Of a DNA stretch of 64,000 nt, positions 36,043-44,610 are shown in pieces. Numbering within the stretch: position 1 is the first letter of the stretch; every line of letters starts with the position of its first letter. The position numbers and the translations under genes are program-made. The stretch comes from an uncultured Prevotellaceae bacterium. Its GTDB lineage: Bacteria; Bacteroidota; Bacteroidia; Bacteroidales; Bacteroidaceae. The notes under the pieces are model-generated. The model was not told where the DNA came from. It saw only the letters and a list, made by a program, of their open reading frames with translations, and did no database searches. The stretch spans positions 62,001-126,000 of the forward strand of contig OMWH01000007.1 of NCBI GenBank assembly GCA_900314755.1, given 5' to 3'.

Positions 36043-36077
36043 CAAAGATACGAAAAAGAATCTACATTCCTCGCAAA
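36043..36077 (-). promoter_or_regulatory. Promoter of the methyltransferase gene
   Basis: On the minus strand TATCTTTG (36050-36043) 5 bp before the ATG, with TTTG at 36077-36074. The spacer is 23 bp, longer than usual, and the leader would be very short. Confidence 0.45.
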
Positions 36078-37573
36078 CGAGCGTCAAAATCACGGGCTCC
36101 ACCTTTCTCACCAAAGATTTTCAGAAGCAGTGCCGTACGCATATTCGTAACCCGCTGAGGAGATATTGCTGCCAGTGTCGCTATCTCACTGGGGGTGAAA
36201 CGCAGTCGTATCAGCAGACAGATATTAGTCTCTAAGGGTGAGAGCGAGACTGCTCCATTCAAACGAGCAAGGAAAGCAGGTGACTGTTGCTGCACAAGAG
36301 TATGCAGCTCCTGCCAGTCGCCTTCTGCTGCCTCTTTGCCTCTTGCCGCCATCTGGTGCAAACGACTGACAGTATCCGCTGATAACAGGTGCTCGGCAAT
36401 CTGCCACGTCAGGTATTTCTGGTTAAGAGCATCAATATGGGTATGCAGTCGGTTGATGCGACGACGGTAATACCATACACCTATCAGGATGGCAGACAAT
36501 AAGATGCTGATACAGGAAAGCAGTACTATCGTGACATGATACTGACGGCGTTCCTTCTGTTGCTGGTTGAGTTGTGTCTGTAAGGCGATAATATCAGCGG
36601 CAGGACTTTCCACATAGGCATGCTGATAATACTGGTTCAAACGTTGCGAGAGGTCTGCGACTCTCTCATAGAAACCTTCCTGCTGATAATAGTCTATCAG
36701 TCGTTCGTAGCAATGAATACGGATATCCGGATTGGGGGAGTGCAACAACTCATACCAGAGATCGTGTGCCTGTTTGATGTTCCCCTGTTCTGCCTCGATA
36801 TCAGCAAGCAGCACCGTCCCTTTGTCGAGTTGGGCAAATTGACGAGAAGCAGTGATCAACTGCTTTGCCATCTGCAACTTACCTCGACGCTTCATCATAC
36901 TTGCCTCGTTGACTAAGGAGGTGGCACGGATAACGTTTTGCGTTTGATTCCGCCACTGTTTCGACTGCTCTACATAGTATTGCAGACTGTCTGTCTGCTC
37001 GTTCTTATCGAAAGTGGTGGCGAGATTATTCAGCATCTGAACCTGCCAATTAACATCACCCTCCTGTGTCGCCACCTCCAGGGCTTGATGATAATAATGA
37101 AGTGCCTGACGGAAATCAGCAGCATTATCATTGATATCACCTAATACGGCATAGAGCAAATAACGTAATCCAGAATCGTCAAGGTCACTAAACTCCCTCT
37201 CTACTTCCTTGACGAGACCCAGTCCCTCGATATAATGTCCTTTGGAATACAAGTCCATCCCCTGATGCAGCATGGCACGAGCCTGATGATCATGATCACC
37301 TTGCTCCTTGAAATAGCCGATACAATGCTCTAAGTCCGTCTCCCCACTCAAAGGGACACCCACCCCATGCAGTGCCTCTGCCTTCACCAGTTGATAGAGC
37401 AGAGTGTCATTGATAGCATGGCATCGCTCCAACGAGTCCAGCATCAGATTGGCACGGTCAGGGTGATGGTCGGCATAATATTCCACCTCACTGAACACCC
37501 CATTGGCAGGCTGCTTCTGAGAACAGCCTGCCATCAAGAGAGTGATTAATAATATAAATAATGTGTTCCTCAT
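36062..37573 (-). CDS. Membrane TPR protein with C-terminal HTH (regulator-like)
   Basis: 503 aa. Signal or lipoprotein start MRNTLFILLITLLMAGCSQKQ with a good lipobox (LMAGC). TPR-like helices cover about 25-330. A transmembrane helix (VTIVLLSCISILLSAILIGVWYY) lies near residue 355, then a short coiled region and a LuxR-like HTH (FTPSEIATLAAISPQRVTNMRTALLLKIFG) at the end. Bacteroidetes have many such one-chain regulators that sense with TPRs in the periplasm and carry a cytoplasmic DNA-binding end. The lipobox Cys and a cytoplasmic HTH are not easily reconciled, so the leader may act as a first transmembrane helix. Coupled to the TonB-domain gene (4-bp overlap). Confidence 0.72.
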   Translation of the reverse strand: MRNTLFILLITLLMAGCSQKQPANGVFSEVEYYADHHPDRANLMLDSLERCHAINDTLLYQLVKAEALHGVGVPLSGETDLEHCIGYFKEQGDHDHQARAMLHQGMDLYSKGHYIEGLGLVKEVEREFSDLDDSGLRYLLYAVLGDINDNAADFRQALHYYHQALEVATQEGDVNWQVQMLNNLATTFDKNEQTDSLQYYVEQSKQWRNQTQNVIRATSLVNEASMMKRRGKLQMAKQLITASRQFAQLDKGTVLLADIEAEQGNIKQAHDLWYELLHSPNPDIRIHCYERLIDYYQQEGFYERVADLSQRLNQYYQHAYVESPAADIIALQTQLNQQQKERRQYHVTIVLLSCISILLSAILIGVWYYRRRINRLHTHIDALNQKYLTWQIAEHLLSADTVSRLHQMAARGKEAAEGDWQELHTLVQQQSPAFLARLNGAVSLSPLETNICLLIRLRFTPSEIATLAAISPQRVTNMRTALLLKIFGEKGGARDFDARLRGM

Positions 37574-38001
37574 TTCTTCTTTTTATCTGCAGGGATGGCA
37601 AATCGGAAGGGAATCGTAAACTTCACTCGCACAACCTTTCCATTCTGCTTACCAGGAGTCCATTTGGGTAACGCTTTTACCACACGGATAGCCTCAGCAT
37701 CAAGAGAGGGCCATGTCCCCTTGACAACCTCCACATCATTGACACTGCCGTCTTTCTCCACAACGAAGTTCACAATCACAAGTCCTTCCTTCTGTTGTTT
37801 CTCAGCATCCTCAGGATATTTCATGGTGTCCCCTATGAACCTCATGAGTTCACTCATACCACCAGGGAACTCTGGCATCTGCTCAACAACATCATATACT
37901 TTCTCCTTTGTACTTGCCTCATTGGACACAACGGTCTTCTGTGCTTGTACGGTTAATGTCAGACCTGCTGACATCATGGCTAATAAAATAATTCTTTTCA
38001 T
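37570..38001 (-). CDS. TonB C-terminal-domain periplasmic protein
   Basis: 143 aa. A cleavable signal peptide (MKRIILLAMMSAGLTLTVQA-Q) rather than a membrane anchor, no Pro-rich linker, and a TonB C-terminal domain (YPEDAEKQQKEGLVIVNFVV...DGSVNDVEVVKG...VRVKFTIPFRF). Without an anchor it cannot transmit proton-motive force as TonB does. Stand-alone TonB domains are common in Bacteroidetes and probably bind partners or peptidoglycan. Co-transcribed with the TPR-HTH gene. Confidence 0.78.
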   Translation of the reverse strand: MKRIILLAMMSAGLTLTVQAQKTVVSNEASTKEKVYDVVEQMPEFPGGMSELMRFIGDTMKYPEDAEKQQKEGLVIVNFVVEKDGSVNDVEVVKGTWPSLDAEAIRVVKALPKWTPGKQNGKVVRVKFTIPFRFAIPADKKKK

Positions 38002-38058
38002 CTTTCTTACTTGTTTTTAGAGTAAATAACTAAATTGACTTAAAGTGTTCGAACGCTG

Positions 38059-38090
38059 CAAAAGTAGTTCTTTTCTCCAAACCATGCAAG
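38059..38090 (-). promoter_or_regulatory. Promoter of the TonB-domain/TPR-HTH operon
   Basis: On the minus strand TTG (38089-38087), 20-bp spacer, TACTTTTG (38066-38059). The start codon at 38001 is 57 bp further. Confidence 0.6.
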
Positions 38091-38161
38091 AAAATTATTA
38101 CATGAGATTACACTATCCGTCATTTTTTAATTTTGAGTAATCATTATTCCAAAATCTTTTG

Positions 38162-38169
38162 TATTTTTG
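38162..38169 (+). promoter_or_regulatory. -7 box of trhA
   Basis: TATTTTTG matches TAnnTTTG and ends 7 bp before the ATG at 38177. The nearest TTTG upstream (38132-38135) is 26 bp away, further than usual. Confidence 0.45.
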
Positions 38170-38176
38170 TAGCCAA

Positions 38177-38830
38177 ATGGCAATCAAGTACACTCATAAG
38201 GAGGAACTATGGAACGCATGGAGCCATGCTGGAGGCATCGTGATGGGTGTCGCCTTCGGCATCGTGTTCCTGGTGATGGCATTCAAGGGCGACAACCCTT
38301 GGGCACGACTGGGTGTATGCCTTTACCTCTTTGGAATGCTGGGCAGTTATGTCGCCTCCACTATTTACCATACCCTTCCTCGCCGCTCGAAATGGAAGGA
38401 GCGGTTGCGCAAATGGGACCATGCCGCCATCTATTGGCATATCGCAGGCTCGTACTCACCACTTACTCTGGTGGCTCTGCGTACACAAGGCTATTGGGGA
38501 TGGAGTCTCTTTATCTTCGTATGGACCTGTGCGATAGCGGGTACCATCGTGAGTTTCATCAAACTGAAGGAGCACTCCAATGTAGAGACGTTCTGTTACG
38601 TGGGTATGGGGTTAAGTGTCTTGGCTGCTTTCAAGCCTCTCCTCGACTCCGTATCGACCGCCGCAGTCATCTGGATTATCGCAGAGGGTGTGTGTTATAT
38701 CACCGGTGCCCTCTTCTATTCGTTCAACAAGAAGCGTTATATGCACTCCGTCTTCCACTTCTTCGTCCTTGCCGGCAGCATCTGCCATATCATCGCCGTG
38801 TGGGACGTGCTGATGGAATACATATATTAG
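38177..38830 (+). CDS. trhA: Hemolysin III (TrhA/PAQR) family membrane protein
   Basis: 217 aa from ATG 38177. Seven transmembrane helices with the PAQR/HlyIII residues: KEELWNAWSHAGG near the start, the zinc-ligand-type His in SYVASTIYHTLPR, KWDHAAIYWHIAGSYSP and the terminal SVFHFFVLAGSICHIIAVW. Members have been linked to membrane energetics and fluidity; the name hemolysin is historical. The TAG stop is the first word of a GAGAGGT-type heptamer array. It converges with the CoA-transferase gene. Confidence 0.85.
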   Translation: MAIKYTHKEELWNAWSHAGGIVMGVAFGIVFLVMAFKGDNPWARLGVCLYLFGMLGSYVASTIYHTLPRRSKWKERLRKWDHAAIYWHIAGSYSPLTLVALRTQGYWGWSLFIFVWTCAIAGTIVSFIKLKEHSNVETFCYVGMGLSVLAAFKPLLDSVSTAAVIWIIAEGVCYITGALFYSFNKKRYMHSVFHFFVLAGSICHIIAVWDVLMEYIY

Positions 38831-38908
38831 AGGTAAGAGGTGAGAGGTGAGAGGTAAGAGGTAAGAGGTGAGAGGTTTACTTGCAATTCTCTTACCTCTC
38901 ACCTCTTT
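38828..38908. repeat. Seven-unit GAGAGGT-type heptamer array with an inverted partner
   Basis: Seven units at 38828-38876 (TAGAGGT, AAGAGGT, GAGAGGT, GAGAGGT, AAGAGGT, AAGAGGT, GAGAGGT) and an inverted run at 38888-38908. The arms 38863-38876 and 38894-38907 pair perfectly over 14 bp. Supplies the trhA stop codon. Confidence 0.9.
38863..38907. terminator. Putative bidirectional terminator formed by the heptamer array
   Basis: A 14-bp perfect stem with a 17-nt loop lies between convergent trhA and the CoA-transferase gene. There is no long T run on either side, so termination is inferred from position and stem strength only. Confidence 0.45.
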
Positions 38909-38920
38909 CCACTAATCTCT

Positions 38921-40426
38921 TTATTTGATATATTCCGAGAAGTCGGTGAGTTTCATGTCGCCCTTACGAGCCAAGGTGTCGTGCATGGCGAAGGCGGCAG
39001 TGAGACAGTGGCGGGTATGACCGCCTGTGCCTAACTTCAGGTAGTCCCAGAGGAGCTGCTTGTAGTCAGGATGCGCACAGTTCTCGATAATGGTCTGCGC
39101 ACGCTGCATAGGTGACTTGCCACGCAGGTCGGCAACACCCTGTTCGGTGACGATGACATTCACGTCATGCTCTGAAGAGTCCTGGTGCGTCACGAAGGGA
39201 ACGATACTGGAGATCAGACCGCCCTTAGCCACTGAAGGACAGGTAAAGATGGACAGGTAAGCGTTGCGGATAAAGTCACCAGAGCCACCGATACCGTTCA
39301 TCATCTTCGTACCACTGATATGCGTAGAGTTGGCATTACCATACAGGTCTACCTCGATGGCAGTGTTGATGGCAATCACACCCAAGCGGCGGATGATGGC
39401 AGGGTGGTTACTGATCTCACTCTGACGCAGGGTCAGATGGTCCTTGAAATAGTCCATATTGTCATATACCTGCTTCAAGCACTCGTTAGAGACCGTCAGT
39501 GAGCAGGCTGAGGCATCCTTCACACGTCCGTGCATCATCATACCTACCACAGCATCCTGCAGTACCTCGGTATAGATATTGAAGTCGGGCACGTGCTTAT
39601 CCTCACCCAACGCTCCTAAGATAGCGTTGGCAGTAGAGCCCACACCGCTCTGCAAGGGCAGGAACTCCTTAGGAATACGACCCGCATGCAACTCGTCAAC
39701 GAGGAACTCAGCGGTCAGGTATCCGATCTTCTCAGTCACAGGGTCGCTGTCCTTGAAGGCACGAGCCTCATCAGGGATGTTACACTCTACGACACCTACC
39801 ACCTTGTCCTTGGGGATTGTCACGTAGGGAACACCGATACGGTCGCTGACACTGAAGATGGGGATGGGTTTGCGATAAGGGGGGTCCAATGGCTCGTAAA
39901 CGTCATGGATATACTTGGCATTGGGGTTATGGAAGGAGTTGAGCTCCAGGATGACATGCTTGGCAAGACGGGCTGCCGTGGGAGAGATACCGCCGGCGGC
40001 TGTCAGATAGACACGATAGTCGTTGCCTACCTCCTCGATGTCACACACCTCCAAGATCGCCCAGTCTACCTGACCGTAGAAGCCATAGCGTAACTCCTGA
40101 GCCATGTGTGAGAGGTGCAGGTCATTGTAAGGAATCTCACCAGCATTCACGTGCTTGCGGAAATCAGGGTTGGTAGTGTAGGGAGCACGGTACTTGATAG
40201 CCTGTGCGTTTGACAGGTCACCATCCGTTGACTGACCAGTAGAGGCACCAGTGAAGATGCCTACCTTGAACTCACGTCCTGCCTCATGCTCTGCAATGGC
40301 AAGCTTTGCTAACTCTTTAGTGGTTGCCTTAGCCACACCGGCAGGCGTAAAACCACTCATGGCGATGTTCTCGCCATTCTTAATCAGTGCTGCAGCCTCT
40401 GCAGCGGTCATGCGTGTATAAGCCAT
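38921..40426 (-). CDS. Acetyl-CoA hydrolase/transferase family (succinate CoA-transferase type)
   Basis: 501 aa, full length for class I CoA-transferases of the Cat1/AarC type. IAMSGFTPAGVAK and FTGASTGQSTDG in the N-terminal domain; the probable catalytic Glu is in YTEVLQDAVVG near residue 287; the glycine-rich MNGIGGSGDFIRNA and the VTEQGVADLRG motif are in the C-terminal domain. In Prevotella-type metabolism such enzymes exchange CoA between succinate and acetate or propionate. Stand-alone, with a -7 box at 40457-40464. Confidence 0.86.
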   Translation of the reverse strand: MAYTRMTAAEAAALIKNGENIAMSGFTPAGVAKATTKELAKLAIAEHEAGREFKVGIFTGASTGQSTDGDLSNAQAIKYRAPYTTNPDFRKHVNAGEIPYNDLHLSHMAQELRYGFYGQVDWAILEVCDIEEVGNDYRVYLTAAGGISPTAARLAKHVILELNSFHNPNAKYIHDVYEPLDPPYRKPIPIFSVSDRIGVPYVTIPKDKVVGVVECNIPDEARAFKDSDPVTEKIGYLTAEFLVDELHAGRIPKEFLPLQSGVGSTANAILGALGEDKHVPDFNIYTEVLQDAVVGMMMHGRVKDASACSLTVSNECLKQVYDNMDYFKDHLTLRQSEISNHPAIIRRLGVIAINTAIEVDLYGNANSTHISGTKMMNGIGGSGDFIRNAYLSIFTCPSVAKGGLISSIVPFVTHQDSSEHDVNVIVTEQGVADLRGKSPMQRAQTIIENCAHPDYKQLLWDYLKLGTGGHTRHCLTAAFAMHDTLARKGDMKLTDFSEYIK

Positions 40427-40456
40427 TTCTTTTCGTTATTAATTCCAATTTGGCTG

Positions 40457-40464
40457 CAAAGATA
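40457..40464 (-). promoter_or_regulatory. -7 box of the CoA-transferase gene
   Basis: Minus strand reads TATCTTTG 30 bp before the ATG. The -33 position falls in the AATTAGG heptamer array, with no TTTG there. Confidence 0.5.
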
Positions 40465-40470
40465 CAAATT

Positions 40471-40505
40471 AATTAGGAATTAGGAATTAGAAATTAGGAA
40501 TTATT
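40471..40505. repeat. AATTAGG heptamer array in the CoA-transferase/cysS gap
   Basis: Five units: AATTAGG, AATTAGG, AATTAGA, AATTAGG, AATTATT. It lies between divergent promoters, directly upstream of the cysS hairpin element. Confidence 0.85.
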
Positions 40506-40507
40506 TC

Positions 40508-40577
40508 GTAACTTTGGCTTCGCCGAAGTTACTTTTCGTTCGGAAATGCAAAAGAAAACAGGTTTTCTTTTGCATTT
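40508..40577. repeat. Double-hairpin element containing a -7 box, upstream of cysS
   Basis: First hairpin 40508-40532: 11-bp stem with a TTC loop and one T-G pair, the left arm containing TAACTTTG (a -7 box). Second hairpin 40544-40577: perfect 16-bp stem (AAATGCAAAAGAAAAC and its complement) with loop AG. The hairpin with TTC loop has the same design as 56191-56215 upstream of tsaB. Confidence 0.8.
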
Positions 40578-40600
40578 CTCTCACTTATTTGGTAACTTTG
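40569..40600 (+). promoter_or_regulatory. Promoter of cysS
   Basis: TTTG (40569-40572), 20-bp spacer, TAACTTTG (40593-40600); the ATG follows 19 bp later. The -33 box is inside the right arm of the 16-bp hairpin. Confidence 0.75.
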
Positions 40601-40619
40601 CACGCAAAACCAGCAAATT

Positions 40620-42110
40620 ATGGAATCAAAGTTAGTCATTTACAATACACTGACTCGTCAGAAAGAGCGTTTCGAACCCTTACATGCCCCCAATGTGGGT
40701 ATGTATGTCTGTGGCCCTACCGTCTATGGTGACCCCCATCTGGGACATGCCCGTCCTGCCATCACCTTCGACTTGGTGTTCCGCTACCTAAAACATTTAG
40801 GCTATAAGGTACGCTATGTCCGTAACATCACGGATGTGGGGCATTTGGAGCATGACGCCGACGAGGGAGAGGACAAGATTGCCAAGAAGGCACGGCTGGA
40901 GCAGTTGGAGCCGATGGAGATCGCCCAGTATTACACCAACCGCTATCACCAGGCGATGGAGGCACTGAACGTGCTGCCTCCCTCTATCGAGCCGCATGCC
41001 ACCGGGCATATCATCGAGCAGCAGCAACTGGTGCAGCAGATTATAGACAACGGTTTTGCCTACGAGTCGAACGGTTCTATCTATTTCGACATAGAGGCAT
41101 ATAATAAGAAATATCATTATGGTATCCTGAGTGGACGCACCTTGGAGAACATCAAGGATGAGAGCCGTGAACTGGCTGGTGTGGGTGAGAAGCACAACCA
41201 GGCTGACTTCGCCCTCTGGAAGAAAGCACAGCCGGAGCATATCATGCGCTGGTCGTCTCCATGGAGCGACGGCTTCCCCGGCTGGCACTGTGAGTGTACG
41301 GCGATGGGACGTAAATACTTAGGTGAGACGTTTGATATCCATGGCGGCGGCATGGACCTGATATTCCCACACCATGAGTGTGAGATAGCACAGGCTACTG
41401 CCGCGATGGGACACTCTGCCGTGAAATACTGGATGCATAACAACATGCTGACCATCAACGGACAGAAGATGGGTAAGTCGTATAATAACTTCATCACCCT
41501 GGAGCAGTTCTTCACCGGTAACCATCCGTTGCTGGAGAAAGCCTACTCGGCAATGACCATCCGCTTCTTCGTGCTCTCCGCCCACTACCGTGGTACGGTA
41601 GACTTCTCGAACGAGGCATTGCAGGCGGCTGAGAAAGGACTTGAGAAGTTGATGAATGCCATCAGTGACTTGGAGCGTATACAGCCATCTGACAAATGTG
41701 ATGCGGAGACGGAGAGAATCGTCAAGGGTCTGCGCCAGAAGTGTTACGATGCGATGAACGACGACTTTGCCACACCTCAGGTCATCAGTCATCTCTTCGA
41801 GGCTTGCACAGTGGTCAACAAACTCGTCGACCACAAGGCAACCATCTGTGCCGACTGTCTGAAAGAGCTCTCAGAGACCATGCGCCTCTTCGCCTTTGAC
41901 ATCCTCGGACTCAGAGAGGAGAAGGGCAACAGTAATGCGGAGCGTGAGGAAGCCTTTGGCAAGGTGGTGGATATGGTACTCGACCTGCGTGCCAAGGCTA
42001 AGGCTGACAAGGACTGGGCTACCTCCGACAAGATTCGTGACGAGCTTGCCGCTGCCGGCTTTGAGGTGAAAGACACCAAGGACGGTGTCACATGGCGACT
42101 GAATAAGTAA
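40620..42110 (+). CDS. cysS: Cysteine--tRNA ligase
   Basis: 496 aa, class Ia synthetase. HIGH motif in [15 protein letters not shown] (residues about 30-44), zinc ligands in [16 protein letters not shown] and [10 protein letters not shown], and the KMSKS loop as [10 protein letters not shown] near residue 282. It charges tRNA-Cys with cysteine. Single gene with its own promoter and a terminator hairpin at 42122-42147. Confidence 0.96.
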   Translation: MESKLVIYNTLTRQKERFEPLHAPNVGMYVCGPTVYGDPHLGHARPAITFDLVFRYLKHLGYKVRYVRNITDVGHLEHDADEGEDKIAKKARLEQLEPMEIAQYYTNRYHQAMEALNVLPPSIEPHATGHIIEQQQLVQQIIDNGFAYESNGSIYFDIEAYNKKYHYGILSGRTLENIKDESRELAGVGEKHNQADFALWKKAQPEHIMRWSSPWSDGFPGWHCECTAMGRKYLGETFDIHGGGMDLIFPHHECEIAQATAAMGHSAVKYWMHNNMLTINGQKMGKSYNNFITLEQFFTGNHPLLEKAYSAMTIRFFVLSAHYRGTVDFSNEALQAAEKGLEKLMNAISDLERIQPSDKCDAETERIVKGLRQKCYDAMNDDFATPQVISHLFEACTVVNKLVDHKATICADCLKELSETMRLFAFDILGLREEKGNSNAEREEAFGKVVDMVLDLRAKAKADKDWATSDKIRDELAAAGFEVKDTKDGVTWRLNK

Positions 42111-42121
42111 ACAAATAAAAG

Positions 42122-42147
42122 CCGAGGTGATACAACCTCGGTTTTTT
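42122..42147 (+). terminator. Rho-independent terminator after cysS
   Basis: Stem CCGAGGT (42122-42128) with ACCTCGG (42135-42141), loop of 6, then six T. An A-rich run before the stem makes it usable from the other side too, for the C1 peptidase gene. Confidence 0.82.
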
Positions 42148-42973
42148 ATTGTCCATACGCCTCTCGTGTCATATAGACGGCAATGGTCTTATCACGCAGG
42201 TAAGGTGCCGACATATACATCAGTCCGCCGTAGGGATTATTCGTACCCCATGAGTTCTTCATGGTGAAGAACATCCGCCCATGGGGGTCACGGGCTATTC
42301 CTATTATTGCCATACAGTGGTTGTCTGTCGGTTCGGTATTGAAATGACTGTCGGCAATACCCTCTGCGAACGAGAATCCCAGTTCATTGGTGTCACCCTC
42401 CCAGCAAACGGCATGGCGGTTGCGGATGGCTCGCTCGACACGGGCAAGTAACGAGTCCTTGGGGATATTCCAGAAACGGTTACGCTCCCAGTTGTCGGGC
42501 AGGTCTAACACCACATACTGGTTATAGGGATAGTCCTCGCTGGAGGTCAGGGCGATATACTCACCAGGGGCACAGACGCTATGGGCGAACTCCTGGGGGG
42601 TATAGCGGGCTCCCAGCATAAACACCCATTTCGGACGGGGCAGCTGGTGATAGGTGGAGTCGGGATAGGCATCATAAGGTACGATACCCTGCCGCTCTAT
42701 TATATTTAATAAGGTAGAGCCCATGGCACGCAGGTGCCGTTTCTTCACCACCCTCTCGATATATGCTGTCGACAGATGCACGGAGTCTCCTCGTGCGATA
42801 TGCTCCGTCTCTATCGTGGCAAGCATCGCATACGCCCAGCAGTATTCCGTATTCCCCTGATCCTTGATAGGAGTCATCGGCAACCGTACCTCATCCGTAA
42901 ATACCACCTTCGGTCGATTCTGACAACCGACAAGAGCTACCACTATGAGTATATAGACCAATCTCTTTATCAT
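42146..42973 (-). CDS. C1 (papain-like) peptidase lipoprotein
   Basis: 275 aa from ATG 42973; a GTG two codons upstream is less likely. Lipoprotein signal MIKRLVYILIVVALVGC with lipobox LVGC. Papain-fold residues are all present: oxyanion Gln and catalytic Cys in KDQGNTEYCWAYA, catalytic His in DNHCMAIIG, and Asn in KNSWGT. Shorter than a papain zymogen, with no obvious propeptide. Likely a cell-envelope cysteine protease. The gene has its own promoter and ends in the cysS terminator region. Confidence 0.85.
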   Translation of the reverse strand: MIKRLVYILIVVALVGCQNRPKVVFTDEVRLPMTPIKDQGNTEYCWAYAMLATIETEHIARGDSVHLSTAYIERVVKKRHLRAMGSTLLNIIERQGIVPYDAYPDSTYHQLPRPKWVFMLGARYTPQEFAHSVCAPGEYIALTSSEDYPYNQYVVLDLPDNWERNRFWNIPKDSLLARVERAIRNRHAVCWEGDTNELGFSFAEGIADSHFNTEPTDNHCMAIIGIARDPHGRMFFTMKNSWGTNNPYGGLMYMSAPYLRDKTIAVYMTREAYGQ

Positions 42974-43019
42974 TTCCACCTTTAAGGTAAACTTTACTTA
43001 TGTTTTTTGGTAATGGCTG

Positions 43020-43050
43020 CAAAGATATAGATTAATTCTCAAAGCACAAA
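43020..43050 (-). promoter_or_regulatory. Promoter of the C1 peptidase gene
   Basis: On the minus strand TTTG (43050-43047), 19-bp spacer, TATCTTTG (43027-43020). The start codon is 46 bp further. Confidence 0.72.
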
Positions 43051-43119
43051 GAAAATGAGAGGGAAAAAGTTTATATAACAGAAAAATGAATTTTCATGCT
43101 TGTTTTCGAAGAAAAACAC

Positions 43120-43127
43120 TAACTTTG
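43120..43127 (+). promoter_or_regulatory. -7 box of the flippase gene
   Basis: TAACTTTG, 14 bp before the ATG at 43142. A TTG at 43100-43102 is only 17 bp upstream, so the -33 box is weak. Confidence 0.52.
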
Positions 43128-43141
43128 CATGCGATACGAAC

Positions 43142-44605
43142 ATGGAGAATCTGAAGGAACGAACAGCACGGGGACTCTTTTGGGGAGTCTTGAACAGTGG
43201 TGCCACACAGGTACTGAATGTGGTGATCGGTATTCTGCTGGGACGAATGATAGCCCCTGCGGAATGGGCTCCTATCGGGATGATCGCCATCTTCTCTGCC
43301 ATTGCGGGCAACCTGCAGTCGAGCGGATTCTCTACGGCTATCGTGAACATGAAACAGCCGACGGATAACGACTATAATGCCGTGTTCTGGTTTAATATCC
43401 TGATGAGTGCTGGCATCTACCTCATTCTCTTCATGGCTGCCCCATGGATAGCCCTGTTCTTTGAGCAGCCCTGCCTGACCGACTTGTCACGTTTCATCTT
43501 CCTTGCCTTCTTCATCTCGTCATTCGGTATTTCCACCAACGCATACATGACGAAGAACATGATGAACAAGGAGATTACCGTCGTCAATACCTGTGCGCTG
43601 GTATGTTCTGGCATCGTCGCTGTCATCCTCGCCTTCAACGGCTTCTCGTATTGGAGTCTTGCCTGGCAGCAGGTGGTGAATGCGTTGATACTGGTCATCG
43701 GACGTTTCTTCTACGTACATTGGCGACCCACAACGAGGATTGACTTCTCCCCTATCCGCAAAACATGGAAGTTTGCAATGAATATTCTGGTGACGATGGT
43801 CATCAACACCCTCAACAATAACATCCTCACCTTTATCTTCGGTAAGCTCTTTGCCAGGACCCCGCAAGTGGTGGGTAACTTCTTCCAGGCATTCAAATGG
43901 AACACGATGGCTTACCAACTGGTCAGCGGGAGTATAGAGCAGGTGGCACAGCCGGTATTGGTAGAGGCAAGAGGTGAGAGGTCAGAGGTAAGAGATGAGC
44001 AAGAGATACGTGTCTTCCGCAAGATGCTGCGGTTCACCGCTTTCCTTGCCTTCCCTGCCATGTTCGGGTTGTCGTTAGTGGCTGACGAGTTTATCCTGTC
44101 CACCATCGGACCGAAGTGGGAGGCATGTGTACCCTTGCTGCGCATCCTCTGCATAGGAGGAGCCTTCATGCCCTTCTATTCACTCTATAAGAACCTGATT
44201 ATCAGTCAGGGGCGCAGTGATATCAATATGTGGTTGAATATCTCGCAGATCATTTTGCAGATGGTGCTCATCTTCCTCACCTATCGGCATGGAATCATCA
44301 CAGTGGTAAGTGCCTATACCCTCTTGAACATCGTGTGGCTGATTACATGGCAGTGGTTTGCCAAGAGGCTGATTGGCGTGCGCCTATGGGATGTCTGCAA
44401 GGACACGATACCCTTCGCCCTGATCAGCGGTGTGCTGATGGCAGTTATCGGCTGGCTGACAGGTAGCATCAGCAATAGCTATCTGTTGCTCTTGGTACGC
44501 ATGGTATTGGCTGTAGTGCTCTATGCCATCATCATGAAACTGCTACGTGTAAAAATGATGGACGACTGCATACAGTATTTAATAGGTAAAAAGATAAAAG
44601 AGTAA
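43142..44605 (+). CDS. Polysaccharide flippase (Wzx/MOP family)
   Basis: 487 aa from ATG 43142. 12-14 transmembrane helices; opening MENLKERTARGLFWGVLNSGATQVLNVVIGILLGRM is typical of lipopolysaccharide-type Wzx/TuaB flippases. It moves lipid-linked oligosaccharide units across the inner membrane. Residues 275-286 (ARGERSEVRDEQ) are encoded by a heptamer array read on its purine strand; the unit GAGGTCA replaces GAGGTGA at the point where a TGA stop would occur. It is followed after 5 bp by a glycosyltransferase gene. Confidence 0.85.
   Translation: MENLKERTARGLFWGVLNSGATQVLNVVIGILLGRMIAPAEWAPIGMIAIFSAIAGNLQSSGFSTAIVNMKQPTDNDYNAVFWFNILMSAGIYLILFMAAPWIALFFEQPCLTDLSRFIFLAFFISSFGISTNAYMTKNMMNKEITVVNTCALVCSGIVAVILAFNGFSYWSLAWQQVVNALILVIGRFFYVHWRPTTRIDFSPIRKTWKFAMNILVTMVINTLNNNILTFIFGKLFARTPQVVGNFFQAFKWNTMAYQLVSGSIEQVAQPVLVEARGERSEVRDEQEIRVFRKMLRFTAFLAFPAMFGLSLVADEFILSTIGPKWEACVPLLRILCIGGAFMPFYSLYKNLIISQGRSDINMWLNISQIILQMVLIFLTYRHGIITVVSAYTLLNIVWLITWQWFAKRLIGVRLWDVCKDTIPFALISGVLMAVIGWLTGSISNSYLLLLVRMVLAVVLYAIIMKLLRVKMMDDCIQYLIGKKIKE
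43964..43998. repeat. GAGGTGA heptamer array inside the flippase gene
   Basis: GAGGCAA, GAGGTGA, GAGGTCA, GAGGTAA, GAGATGA. The only in-gene array read on the purine strand, and the only one with variation at every unit; the pattern keeps the frame open. Confidence 0.82.
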
Positions 44606-44610
44606 AGTAC

